From positions 1 through 64,000 of the forward strand of contig CAWHMD010000011.1 in assembly GCA_963830385.1 (NCBI GenBank): a stretch of 64,000 bases of DNA, in the 5' to 3' direction. Shown here piece by piece: positions 7,996 to 15,909 of the stretch (position 1 is its first letter; each line of letters starts with the position of its first letter). Origin of the DNA: Bog-532 sp963830385 (GTDB lineage Bacteria; Actinomycetota; Actinomycetes; Streptosporangiales; Streptosporangiaceae). The translations under genes were made by a program, and so were the position numbers. A model generated the notes under the pieces. That model had not been told where the DNA came from and made no database searches. It saw only the letters and a program-made list of their open reading frames with translations.

Positions 7996-8658
7996 TCACG
8001 CCGGCTTGCGGGCTCGCAGCGCGAGGATCGTGGGCACCGCCCGGTCGCCATGCTCGGCAACATGCTCAACCAGCAGGCCGGTCCGGACAAAGGCGTTGAG
8101 CAGATCGGCCAGCGGGTACTGCCGCATCCCCACCCGTACCCGGATGAACTTGCCCCACCACGCGGCGGCCGGTTGCCAGCCCGCCTGCCGGTAAGTGGGG
8201 TGGGCGCGCACCCCGCCGTCGTCCAGCCATTCGATGTGCGGGCCGTTGAAGCACGGGTGGGCGCCGTAGAAGCCGAGCAGCCCGCCCGGCCGCAGCACCC
8301 GGGCGGCCTCCGCCAGCACCACCCCGAAGTCGTCCACATCGGTCGAGATCCACAAGGTGGCGACGGTGCCGAAGGTGGCGTCGGCGAACGGCAGCGCGGC
8401 CCCGTCGCCCCGGACTATCGACCGGGACCGGCCCCGCGCCACCCGCAGCTGGTCGGCCGAGTAGTCCAGGCCGACCACGGTCCGCCCGGTCGCCGCGAGC
8501 GCGCCGAAGTGATGGCCGCTGCCGCAGCCCAGGTCCAGGCAGAGCCCTTTCCCCGGGCCGAACAGCTCCCGGATTCGCCCGGCGTGCCGGTCGGCGGCCG
8601 GCCGGTTCCAGTCCTCGTACCAGTCGGCGTACCCGTCGTATCGCGCAGGCTGAGCCAT
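7996..8658 (-). CDS. Class I SAM-dependent methyltransferase
   Basis: About 220 residues. Motif I LCLDLGCGSGHHFGAL binds SAM, followed by VVGLDYSADQL (acidic residue contacting the ribose) and GDGAALPFADATFG (motif II region), then AARVLRPGGLLGFYG (post-motif III). This is the Methyltransf_11 arrangement for small-molecule methylation; the substrate is not predictable. I favour the ATG at 8658 (MAQPARYDGYADWYEDW) over the GTG/ATG 18 bp upstream because homologous proteins start close to the YDxxADWY segment. It is convergent with the ESX arm and independent of it. Confidence 0.85.
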   Translation of the reverse strand: MAQPARYDGYADWYEDWNRPAADRHAGRIRELFGPGKGLCLDLGCGSGHHFGALAATGRTVVGLDYSADQLRVARGRSRSIVRGDGAALPFADATFGTVATLWISTDVDDFGVVLAEAARVLRPGGLLGFYGAHPCFNGPHIEWLDDGGVRAHPTYRQAGWQPAAAWWGKFIRVRVGMRQYPLADLLNAFVRTGLLVEHVAEHGDRAVPTILALRARKPA

Positions 8659-8766
8659 GCCCCCGACGCTAACCACGCGCCGCGGACCCGGCCAGCTCCT
8701 CTCGCGCTCGGCGAACGCGGCCCGGGTTCTGGCGTGCCACCCTCAGCCGCGCACGGAGCCAGCGCC

Positions 8767-10068
8767 TCAGTCGAAGAGGCCGTCGCCCCAGCTCTGCCCC
8801 CGCTGCAACCCCGGCGGACAAGCGAACACCGCGCTCCCCGTGTGCTGGACGTACTCGTTCAGCGCGTCGGAGGCCAGCGAGGTCTGGAGCTTGATGAACT
8901 GGGACGGGTTCTGCATGAACGCGATGAAGAACAGGCCGCCCAGCAGGGTCCCGCGCACCGGGTCGATCCCGTCGGTGAACGAGTAGCCGCGCCGGAGGAT
9001 GCGAGTGCCGCCGTTGTGCTCGAAACTGGCCAGCCGCATGTGCGCGTTCATCGGGATCGCGGTGCCCAGGCCGCTGGCCGACCTGGCGCCGAAGTTCGGC
9101 GTGGTGAACTCGGTGCCGCCGGACAACGGAGCGCCCGAGACCTTCGACCGGCCGATGACGTTTTCCTGGTCTTGCAGATAATCGCGATCCCAGTTTTCCA
9201 CGAAGATGCGGATCTTCCGCGCCACCAGGTAACTGCCGCCGCGCAGCCAGGCCTGGTCCGACTCCTTCCCGACCCACACGTAGCTGTTCATCAGGTCGGT
9301 CTGCTCGGCCTTGATGTTCCGGGTGCCGTCCTTGAAGCCGAGCAGGTTACGCGGGGTGGCCTGGTCGGTGGACGTGGTCGAGGTCCGGCCGAAACCCAGC
9401 TCCATCCAGTTGTGCTCGACCACGCCCATGCCGATCCGGGCCAGGTTGCGCACCGCGTGGAACGCCACCAGCGGGTCGTTCGAGCAGGCCTGCACGCACA
9501 GGTCGCCACCGGTGTAGTCGGGGTCCAGGTTCTCGTTCGGCAGTGGGGGCAGCTCGGCCAGCGCCGAGGGCTTACGGCTGGCCAGCCCGAACCGGCCGTC
9601 GAAGAGCGAGGGCCCGTAGCCGACGGTGATGGTCAGCTGCGACACCGGCGAGCCGACCGCCTCGCCGGTGTCGACCGGCGGCGCGTAGGCCCGGTTGTCC
9701 TCGCCGACCAGCTGCCCGGCGGTCATCCGGGCGGCCGCCGTGGTCCAGTCCTTGAGCAGGTCGCGCACCTCAGCCCGGCTGACCCCGGCCACCACGTTCA
9801 TGGTGCCGAAGGCCAGCCGGTCCTGGGCCGGGGTGGCGATGCCCGCCTGGTGGGCGCCGTAGAACGGCACGGTCAGGTTGTTGTCCCCGTCCACCGTGTT
9901 CGCGTCGGCCGCGCTGCTGGCGCTGCTGCCCCGGCCGAAGTAGCCGCCGAGCCCGCCGGCCACCGCGCCCGCCCCGAACAGGCCGGCGCCGGCCAGCACT
10001 CCCCGCCGTGACGGCCGGTGCCCGGTGAACTGCTCTGTGCCCTGTTCCACTTGCTCGTCGCGGTCCAC
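8767..10068 (-). CDS. efeB: EfeB, Dyp-type deferrochelatase/peroxidase
   Basis: 433 residues. A twin-arginine signal (SRRGVLAGAGLFGAGAVAGG, residues 20-39) directs the folded haem protein across the membrane. The Dyp-peroxidase signature GFKDGTRN is at 244-251 with the catalytic Asp247, the proximal haem ligand is likely His343 (NAHMRLA) and the distal Arg lies in ILRRGYSF. In EfeUOB systems this enzyme supports ferrous-iron uptake as peroxidase and can release iron from haem. GTG start immediately follows the TGA of efeO, so the two are coupled. Third gene of the iron-box controlled operon. Confidence 0.95.
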   Translation of the reverse strand: MDRDEQVEQGTEQFTGHRPSRRGVLAGAGLFGAGAVAGGLGGYFGRGSSASSAADANTVDGDNNLTVPFYGAHQAGIATPAQDRLAFGTMNVVAGVSRAEVRDLLKDWTTAAARMTAGQLVGEDNRAYAPPVDTGEAVGSPVSQLTITVGYGPSLFDGRFGLASRKPSALAELPPLPNENLDPDYTGGDLCVQACSNDPLVAFHAVRNLARIGMGVVEHNWMELGFGRTSTTSTDQATPRNLLGFKDGTRNIKAEQTDLMNSYVWVGKESDQAWLRGGSYLVARKIRIFVENWDRDYLQDQENVIGRSKVSGAPLSGGTEFTTPNFGARSASGLGTAIPMNAHMRLASFEHNGGTRILRRGYSFTDGIDPVRGTLLGGLFFIAFMQNPSQFIKLQTSLASDALNEYVQHTGSAVFACPPGLQRGQSWGDGLFD

Positions 10069-11274
10069 TCAGGCGGCCCCCACCTGCACCGAGACCTTCG
10101 ACAGGGCTTCGGCCAGCGCGTTCACCGACGACGAGAGCTGCCGCCGGCCGCTGTCCGGCACGGTCGAGTACTCGACGTAGCCGGTGTCGTCGTAGCCGGG
10201 GCTGGCCTGGTACTGGCTGAGCTCCTTCAGCACGGCCGTGTGCTGCTGGCTGATCTGGGTGAGCAGGCTGGGGTCCTTCTTCTGCAGGTACGGCGTGAAC
10301 AGCGAGACGACCTCCATCGCCCCGTCCACGTTGGCCTTGAACACCGGCAGGTCGGTGTTGGAGTAACGCTCTTCCTCACCGCTGATCTTGGCGGTCGCCG
10401 CCTCGTTGATCAGGTCGGTGGCGCCGCTGGCCATCTCCAGCGGGTTGTAGCTGGCGCCCTTGACCAGGGTCAGCAGCTGCTGCTCGTGCTGGACCAGCCC
10501 CGTGCACAGCGCCGGCGCGCCGGACAGCGTGTTGTTCGACCACATCAGCTGCTCGAGCCGGTGGAACCCGATGAACTGCGACTGCACGGTGACCGGGTTC
10601 TCCCAGCGGCCGTCGATCTCGGTGTCGAGCGAGCCCCAGATCTCCGCGACCGGCTCGATCCGCTCGTAGTAGACGCGGGTCTTCGGGTAGAGGATCTTGG
10701 CCTGGCTCAGGTGGCCGGCGTCGACCGCCTTGCAGAACGTCTGGCTGCTGGACACCAGCTCGGTGGTGTTCTGGTTGATGTAGCTCTGGTAGCCGCTGAC
10801 GGCCGCGGCCAGCTGCGGGTTGGACTGCCAGGTCCCGCCGCTGGTCTTGCCGGTGACCTTGAACGTCCAGTGCTGCCGGGACGCGCCCGGGCAGTTGATC
10901 TCGTAGCTGCCGGGCTGGATCGTCAGCTCGAAGCCGCCGGACAGGCCGGGGGTGAGGTTCTCCTGCTCGCCGAGGATCTTGGCCAGGTCACCCGTCCGCA
11001 GCTCGGCCTCGGACACCGCGCTGGCGTTCTTGTTGGTCACGTTGAACTGCACGTCACCGGCGGTCACCGAGGCCGGCTTGGGCTGGCAGCCCTGCGGGGT
11101 GAGGGCGATGCTGACCGTGGTGGCCTTGCCGGAGTCGGCGGCGGTCTTTGGTTTGCCTGAACCCGAACTTGAGCAGCCCGCGACGATGAGGACAGCGCCG
11201 GTAACGAGTGCGGCCAGGCCGGTGATGCGAGAGGTCTTGCCGCGGATCTTGCTCCGCCGGCCGTCAGTGCTCAC
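10069..11274 (-). CDS. efeO: EfeO, iron-binding lipoprotein of the EfeUOB importer
   Basis: 401 residues from GTG 11274. The N-terminus carries a lipoprotein signal ending LIVAGC, so the mature protein is anchored outside the membrane. It has an N-terminal cupredoxin-like segment (residues about 50-130) and a C-terminal M75 peptidase-like imelysin domain with HRLEQLMW, the HxxE iron-binding type motif of EfeO. AAGGAG lies 9 nt upstream of GTG 11274, which is better than the in-frame ATG 24 bp upstream; this start overlaps efeU by 11 bp. The protein would deliver iron to the permease. Confidence 0.95.
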   Translation of the reverse strand: MSTDGRRSKIRGKTSRITGLAALVTGAVLIVAGCSSSGSGKPKTAADSGKATTVSIALTPQGCQPKPASVTAGDVQFNVTNKNASAVSEAELRTGDLAKILGEQENLTPGLSGGFELTIQPGSYEINCPGASRQHWTFKVTGKTSGGTWQSNPQLAAAVSGYQSYINQNTTELVSSSQTFCKAVDAGHLSQAKILYPKTRVYYERIEPVAEIWGSLDTEIDGRWENPVTVQSQFIGFHRLEQLMWSNNTLSGAPALCTGLVQHEQQLLTLVKGASYNPLEMASGATDLINEAATAKISGEEERYSNTDLPVFKANVDGAMEVVSLFTPYLQKKDPSLLTQISQQHTAVLKELSQYQASPGYDDTGYVEYSTVPDSGRRQLSSSVNALAEALSKVSVQVGAA

Positions 11275-12184
11275 GCGGGACTGCTCCTTCGATATCAACG
11301 GAAAGGTCCTGAGCCGGCGCCGTCCTGGCGGCCGGGGTAGCCGGGGCGGGCTTCGCAGCCGGCTGACAGACCTGCTGACGGCCCCGCCCGGCGGGCCAGG
11401 CCACGATCAGCACCATCGGCACCAGGTACACCAGCCAGGCGATGACCATGATCCAGCTCGGGAACGGCTGGATACCGAGCACCCCGGTGAGCAGCGAGGA
11501 CAGCGGCGTGCCCGGCCGTACCAGCCAGGACAGGTCGAACGCCTGCGCCTGGCCGAAGTTCAGCCAGCCGGCCTCGTTGGCGGTCATGAACGCGGTCATC
11601 ACCAGGCCGGCCGCCACCACCACCAGCACCAGGCCGGTGACCTTGAAGAACCGGGCCAGGTTGAGCCGGACCCCGCCCTTGTAGATGCCGTAGCCGATCA
11701 CCGCGGCCAGCAGGATGCCGATCACCGCGCCGATCCAGGACGTGGTGGCGTCCCCGGAGGCGTTGAAGGTGGCCAGCAGGAACACCGCGGTCTCGAAGCC
11801 TTCGCGCAGCACGGCCAGGAAGGCCATGATCACCAGGGCCCGGCTCGACCCGGAGGCGAGGGCCGACGCGGCCGCCCCTTCCAGCTCCTTCTTCATGCCG
11901 CGGGCGTGCTTGCGCATGAACATGATCATGTAGGTGACCATGACGACGGCCAGCGCGCCGACCACGGTCTCCAGGCCTTCCTGCTGCCGCTGGGGCAGGT
12001 CATGCGAAATCACCTGGAGCGCGATGGCGATCGCGATGCAGATCAGGACCGCGATCCCGGTCCCGGCCCAGACCTGCCGGAGCGCATCCCGGCGGCCCTG
12101 CTGCCCCAGGAACGCGGCGATGATCCCGACGATCAGCGCGGCCTCCAGACCCTCCCGGAGGCCGATCACGAACGTAGGCAGCAT
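11264..12184 (-). CDS. efeU: EfeU, FTR1-family ferrous iron permease
   Basis: 306 residues, seven hydrophobic segments. Two REGxE iron-translocation motifs are visible: REGLE at residues 10-14 and REGFE at 127-131, the signature of FTR1/EfeU permeases. ATG 12184 is preceded by AGGGGA with 8-nt spacing and places REGLE at the usual distance from the N-terminus; the longer frame to 12229 adds an unrelated leader. The C-terminal 45 residues are cytoplasmic and Ala/Pro-rich. First gene of efeUOB; two iron boxes lie 65-105 bp upstream, so transcription is expected to be repressed by iron-loaded DtxR/IdeR. Confidence 0.95.
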   Translation of the reverse strand: MLPTFVIGLREGLEAALIVGIIAAFLGQQGRRDALRQVWAGTGIAVLICIAIAIALQVISHDLPQRQQEGLETVVGALAVVMVTYMIMFMRKHARGMKKELEGAAASALASGSSRALVIMAFLAVLREGFETAVFLLATFNASGDATTSWIGAVIGILLAAVIGYGIYKGGVRLNLARFFKVTGLVLVVVAAGLVMTAFMTANEAGWLNFGQAQAFDLSWLVRPGTPLSSLLTGVLGIQPFPSWIMVIAWLVYLVPMVLIVAWPAGRGRQQVCQPAAKPAPATPAARTAPAQDLSVDIEGAVPREH

Positions 12185-12248
12185 CGGCGGCGTCCCCTCT
12201 GGACCCACCGTGCCGCGCTGCCGCGCCATGCCGTGTCCGCGAATTAGA

Positions 12249-12267
12249 TTAGGTATGCCTTACCTAA
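12249..12267 (-). promoter_or_regulatory. Iron box 1 (DtxR/IdeR-type operator) of efeUOB
   Basis: TTAGGTATGCCTTACCTAA is a 19-bp near-palindrome differing at only three positions from the DtxR/IdeR consensus TTAGGTTAGCCTAACCTAA. It lies 65 bp upstream of the efeU start. Repression under iron sufficiency follows from the known family mechanism. Confidence 0.92.
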
Positions 12268-12268
12268 A

Positions 12269-12287
12269 TAAGGCCAGGCATACCTAA
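12269..12287 (-). promoter_or_regulatory. Iron box 2 (DtxR/IdeR-type operator) of efeUOB
   Basis: TAAGGCCAGGCATACCTAA is a second, weaker 19-bp box: the right half is perfect and the left half is partly degenerate. It starts one base after box 1, so two dimers would sit side by side on the DNA, as DtxR-family double sites do. Confidence 0.75.
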
Positions 12288-12330
12288 TCGCAAGTGTCAG
12301 CCGTAGTCAAGAGGCGCTGATCACACCGAA

Positions 12331-12368
12331 AAGGGCCGCCGCCCCCGCTGGGAGCGAGGACGGCGGTC
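12331..12368 (-). terminator. Possible rho-independent terminator of the MFS relic
   Basis: On the minus strand a GC-rich stem (ACCGCCG ... CGGCGGC) is followed by CCTTTTCGG, 25-60 bp after the stop of the broken exporter gene. The U-tract is short, so efficiency is uncertain. It would separate that gene from the efe promoter region. Confidence 0.45.
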
Positions 12369-12392
12369 TGGAAAAACCTGAAAAAGTTTTGG

Positions 12393-13831
12393 TCAGGAGG
12401 GCGCTTCCGCCGCTGCGGCGGGCTCGGCGCTGAGGGTCTGCGGGGGAGCGGCCTCCTCCTCGGCCGGGCGGCGGGTGAGCAGCGCGACCAGCGCGCCGGC
12501 CACCGCCACCACCCCTGCGACCAGGAAGGCGGTGCTCATGCCGCTGGTGAACACGCCGTGGCTGACCCGGGTGATGACCTCGGCGACCTGAGCCGGGACG
12601 CTGGACGGGACCGGGGCCACGCCGACCGAGACCGCGCTTTCGGCCTGGGCCAGCTCGGCCCCGCTCAGGTGCGGCAGCCCGGCGGCGCTCCAGCGGACCG
12701 GCAGCAGGCTGTCTACCCGGGCCGACATGATGCTGCCGAGGATGGCGGTGCCCAGGGTGCCGCCGACCTGCATGGCGGTCGACTGCAGCCCGCTGGCCAC
12801 CCCGGCCAGTTCGCGGGCGGCGTTGCCGACGATCACGTCGGTGGCCCCCACGATGACCGGGCTGAGCCCGAGGCCGAGCAGGACGAACCACACGATCGTG
12901 TCCTTCGGGTCCGAGGTCGCGGTGAGCCGGGACAGCCCGAACAGGGCCACCGCGGCGAAGATCATGCCCACGCAGAGCGGGATCTTCGGGCCGAGCCTGG
13001 TCAGCACCCAGCCGGAGACCGGCGAGCCGACGATGAGCATGGCGGTCATCGGCAGCAGCCACAGGCCGGTCTTGACCGGGTCGTAGCCGTGCACATTTTC
13101 CAGATAAAAGGTCATGAAGAACATGGCCCCGAACAGCGCGAACATGAGCAGTATGACCAGGACCACCCCGGCCGACAGCGGCACCGCGCGGAACAGCCGC
13201 AGGGGCAGCAACGGCTCGCTGGCACTGCGCTCGCGCCAGATGAACAGCGCGGCGCCTACCGCCGCGGCGGCGAAGAAGCCGATGGTCCTGCCGCTGCCCC
13301 AGCCCCAGGCCGAGGCCTTGATCAGGTCGAAGACCAGCAGGAACAAGGTGACCGAGAGCAGCGCGATGCCGGGCACGTCGAACGACCGGGCCGCCGACGG
13401 CGGGGTCTCCTTGAGCACCAGCGCGCCCACCACCAGGGCGACGATGCCGACCGGCACGTTGACGTAGAAGCAGGCCTCCCAGTTGATGTGCTGGACGAGC
13501 AGTCCGCCGACGATCGGGCCGGCCGCGGTCGACGCGCCCAGTACCGCCCCCCAGATGCCGATCGCGGCGTTCAGCCGGTGGGCCGGGAACGTGTTCCGCA
13601 GCAGGTCCAGCGCGGTCGGCTGCAGCATCGCGCCGAAGATGCCCAGCAGCACCCGGAACGCGATGATCAGGACGGGTTGGCGACCGCGACGATCGTGCCG
13701 TCCAGGGCCACCATCATCACGCCCAGGGCGACCGACAGCAGGGTCAGCATCGGGTTGCCGCGCAGCCCGCGGCGGCCCGTTCCCGGCTCGCCGGCCCTCG
13801 CGGCGACGGCCAGCCCTCTCGAATCGCTCAT
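12393..13831 (-). pseudogene. DHA2-type MFS drug exporter, inactivated by internal deletion
   Basis: The gene opens normally at ATG 13831 (AGGGAG 5 nt upstream) with MSDSRGLAVA and TM1 ending LDGTIVAVANP (54 codons), then hits TGA at 13667. The next frame continues abruptly with VLIIAFRVLLGIFGAMLQPT and the remaining TM helices to 12393, including the Pro-rich motif C region. In intact DHA2 exporters roughly 65-70 residues lie between these two landmarks and carry TM2, TM3 and motif A (GxLaDRxGrR). All of that is missing and the frame has changed, so a deletion of about 200 bp is inferred. It is divergent from an intact TetR gene with a palindromic operator between them. Confidence 0.85.
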
Positions 13832-13910
13832 CGTTTCTCCCTCAGCCAGAATCCGCGGCACCCGAGCCCGGCGGCGCCCAACCCGCGCCGCCAGAACCCG
13901 CGGCAACATT

Positions 13911-13927
13911 ATGTCATTCAATGACAT
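13911..13927. promoter_or_regulatory. TetR operator between regulator and exporter relic
   Basis: ATGTCATT-C-AATGACAT is a perfect 8-1-8 inverted repeat. It lies 80 bp upstream of the exporter start and 46 bp upstream of the TetR start. A second, weaker repeat (TGAC-TCTG-GTCA, 13939-13950) follows. Both fit autoregulation plus control of the divergent exporter. Confidence 0.75.
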
Positions 13928-13972
13928 TTGACAATCAATGACTCTGGTCATCAGCTGACGTATGCTGTCACC

Positions 13973-14620
13973 ATGAGTCCGCCCGCCGAACAGCTGGAGC
14001 CGGCCCGCCGCGAGCGCAAGAAGCGCCAGACCCGCGACGCGCTCCTGCAGGCGGCCCTGGCCCTGTTCGAGCAGCAGGGCTACGAGCACACCGCGGTCCG
14101 CGAGATCACCGACGCGGTCGACGTGTCCGAACGGACGTTCTTCCGCTACTTCGCCAGCAAGGAAGACCTGGTGATCTCGTTCATCCGCGAGCGCACCGAG
14201 GTCTTCGTGCGTTTCCTGGCCGCTCGGCCGGCCGCCGAGGAGCCGCTGACCGCGATCCGCCAGGCGTTCCACGAATCGCTGGCTGAGCAGGCGTGCACCC
14301 CCGGAGACGACGGCGAGAAGGTCGAGACCTACCTGTCGGTCATCCGCCTGATCGAGGCCACGCCCTCGCTGCTGGCCGCCAACTTCCGGTTCCTGCACGA
14401 CCACGAGGACGAGCTCGTCGGCGTGCTGGCCGCCCGCGAGGGTATCGACCCGGTCACCGACCGCCGCCCGCGGCTGCTGGCCGCGATGTTCGGCGCCATC
14501 GGCTTCCTGGCCAGCCGGGAGTGGCAGGAACAGGGCAGCCCCGGCCCCGAGGCCATGGCCGCCGCCTTCGACGCCTACGCCGACCAGGCGACCGCCGCGC
14601 TGTCCGGCCACTGGACCTGA
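13973..14620 (+). CDS. TetR/AcrR family transcriptional regulator
   Basis: 215 residues from ATG 13973. The N-terminal HTH is clear: TRDALLQAALALFEQQGYEHTAVREITDAVDVSERTFFRYFASKEDL, about residues 20-65, with the FFRYFxSKEDL recognition-helix boundary of the family. The C-terminal half is a helical ligand/dimer domain without a known signature. TATGCT lies 6 nt upstream of the ATG, so the mRNA may be leaderless. The divergent target exporter is broken, leaving this regulator without an obvious neighbouring client. Confidence 0.9.
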   Translation: MSPPAEQLEPARRERKKRQTRDALLQAALALFEQQGYEHTAVREITDAVDVSERTFFRYFASKEDLVISFIRERTEVFVRFLAARPAAEEPLTAIRQAFHESLAEQACTPGDDGEKVETYLSVIRLIEATPSLLAANFRFLHDHEDELVGVLAAREGIDPVTDRRPRLLAAMFGAIGFLASREWQEQGSPGPEAMAAAFDAYADQATAALSGHWT

Positions 14621-14684
14621 CCTCCGCCCGGTCCCGTCCAGGCCGAGGTCCCGTTCTGTCGGTGGCCGCCGCTACCGTTGCTCT

Positions 14685-15245
14685 ATGACCACGCTGAAGG
14701 ACCGGCCCAACACCGCCCTCCTGGTCGTCGACGTGCAGAACGGCGTCGTCGGCGGGGCCTACGCGCGCGACGTCGTGGTGGCGAACATCGCCCGCCTGGT
14801 CGAGCAGGCCCGCCAGCAGCAGGTGCCCGTCGTCTGGGTGCAGCATTCAGCCGACGAGGAGCTGATCGAGGGCACCGACGACTGGCGGATCGTGCCCGAG
14901 CTGACCCCGGGCGAGAGCGAGCCGCTGATCGGCAAGCGCTACGGCGACTCGTTCGAGGACACCGGCCTGGAGTCCGTGCTGGGCCGCCTGGGTGCCGGCC
15001 GCCTGGTGGTGGCCGGCGCGGAGACCGACGCCTGCATCCGCAGCACCCTGCACGGGGCGTTCACCCGCGGCTACGACGTCACCCTGGTCGGCGACGCGCA
15101 CACCGCCGGCGACAAGACCCGCTGGGGCGCGCCGCCGGTCGACCAGGTCATCGCCCACACCAACCTGTACTGGAGCTTCCAGGACGCCCCGGGGCGTACC
15201 GCGGGCACGGTCGAGACCGCCAAGGTCGACTTCAGTCAGGACTGA
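14685..15245 (+). CDS. Isochorismatase-like cysteine hydrolase
   Basis: 186 residues. The catalytic triad of the family is visible as Asp16 (LLVVDVQNG), Lys84 (IGKRYGDSF) and Cys117 (AETDACIRS), preceded by the cis-peptide-type GAET segment. Members hydrolyse C-N or vinyl-ether bonds of small substrates (nicotinamide, N-carbamoyl compounds, isochorismate); the substrate here is unknown. TACCGT lies 7 nt upstream of the ATG without a ribosome site, so the transcript is probably leaderless. The HD-domain gene follows 21 bp later. Confidence 0.9.
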   Translation: MTTLKDRPNTALLVVDVQNGVVGGAYARDVVVANIARLVEQARQQQVPVVWVQHSADEELIEGTDDWRIVPELTPGESEPLIGKRYGDSFEDTGLESVLGRLGAGRLVVAGAETDACIRSTLHGAFTRGYDVTLVGDAHTAGDKTRWGAPPVDQVIAHTNLYWSFQDAPGRTAGTVETAKVDFSQD

Positions 15246-15266
15246 GCCACCGGGCACAATGGCCCG

Positions 15267-15830
15267 GTGAGAGCGATCACCGGGTTCCTGTACGAGATCG
15301 GGCTGCTCAAGCGCTATCCGCGGACGGGCTGGCTGCAGCTGGGCGTGCGCACCCCGGAGTCGGTCGCCGACCACTCGTTCCGGGCCAGCGTGGCCGCGGC
15401 GGTGATCGCGAGCATCGAGGGGGCCGACCCCCAGCGGGCCGCGTTCCTGGCCCTGTGGCACGACTCGCAGGAGACCCGCACCACCGATCTGCCGCACCTG
15501 GCCCAGCGCTACGTCGAGGCCGTCCCGCACGAGCAGGTCACCGAGGACCAGACCCGCCCGCTGCCGCCGGCGCTGGCCGGGCTGGTCCGGGCCGCCGTCG
15601 GTGAGTACGAGGCCGGCCGGACCCTCGAGGCCCGCTGCGCCCGGGACGCGGACAAGCTGGAGATGCTGCTGCAGGCCCGGGAGTACCAGGACCAGGGCCA
15701 CCGCGACGTCCAGCCGTGGATCGACTCGGCGCTGAGCCGCCTGAGCACCGCCACCGCCCACCAGCTCGCCGCCGAGGCCCTGCAGCAGGCTCCCCTGGAC
15801 TGGCTCGATCACGCTCGCCCGGCGCCCTGA
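15267..15830 (+). CDS. HD-domain hydrolase (YfbR/HDDC2-like 5'-nucleotidase)
   Basis: 187 residues from GTG. Metal ligands of the HD fold are His36 (ESVADHSFRA), His65-Asp66 (LWHDSQET) and an Asp in RDADKLEMLLQA (about 127-129). The spacing and the D-K-L-E-x-x-L-Q-A helix match HDDC2/YfbR proteins, which dephosphorylate deoxynucleoside monophosphates. CACAAT sits 6 nt upstream of the GTG, again a leaderless-type arrangement. It may share transcription with the preceding hydrolase gene. Confidence 0.85.
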   Translation: MRAITGFLYEIGLLKRYPRTGWLQLGVRTPESVADHSFRASVAAAVIASIEGADPQRAAFLALWHDSQETRTTDLPHLAQRYVEAVPHEQVTEDQTRPLPPALAGLVRAAVGEYEAGRTLEARCARDADKLEMLLQAREYQDQGHRDVQPWIDSALSRLSTATAHQLAAEALQQAPLDWLDHARPAP

Positions 15831-15909
15831 GCACGCCGGCGCCGGGCGCGATCACGGGGTAGCCGGCGGACGACGACCGCAGCCAGCACCACCGAGGCAT
15901 CGCCGACGG

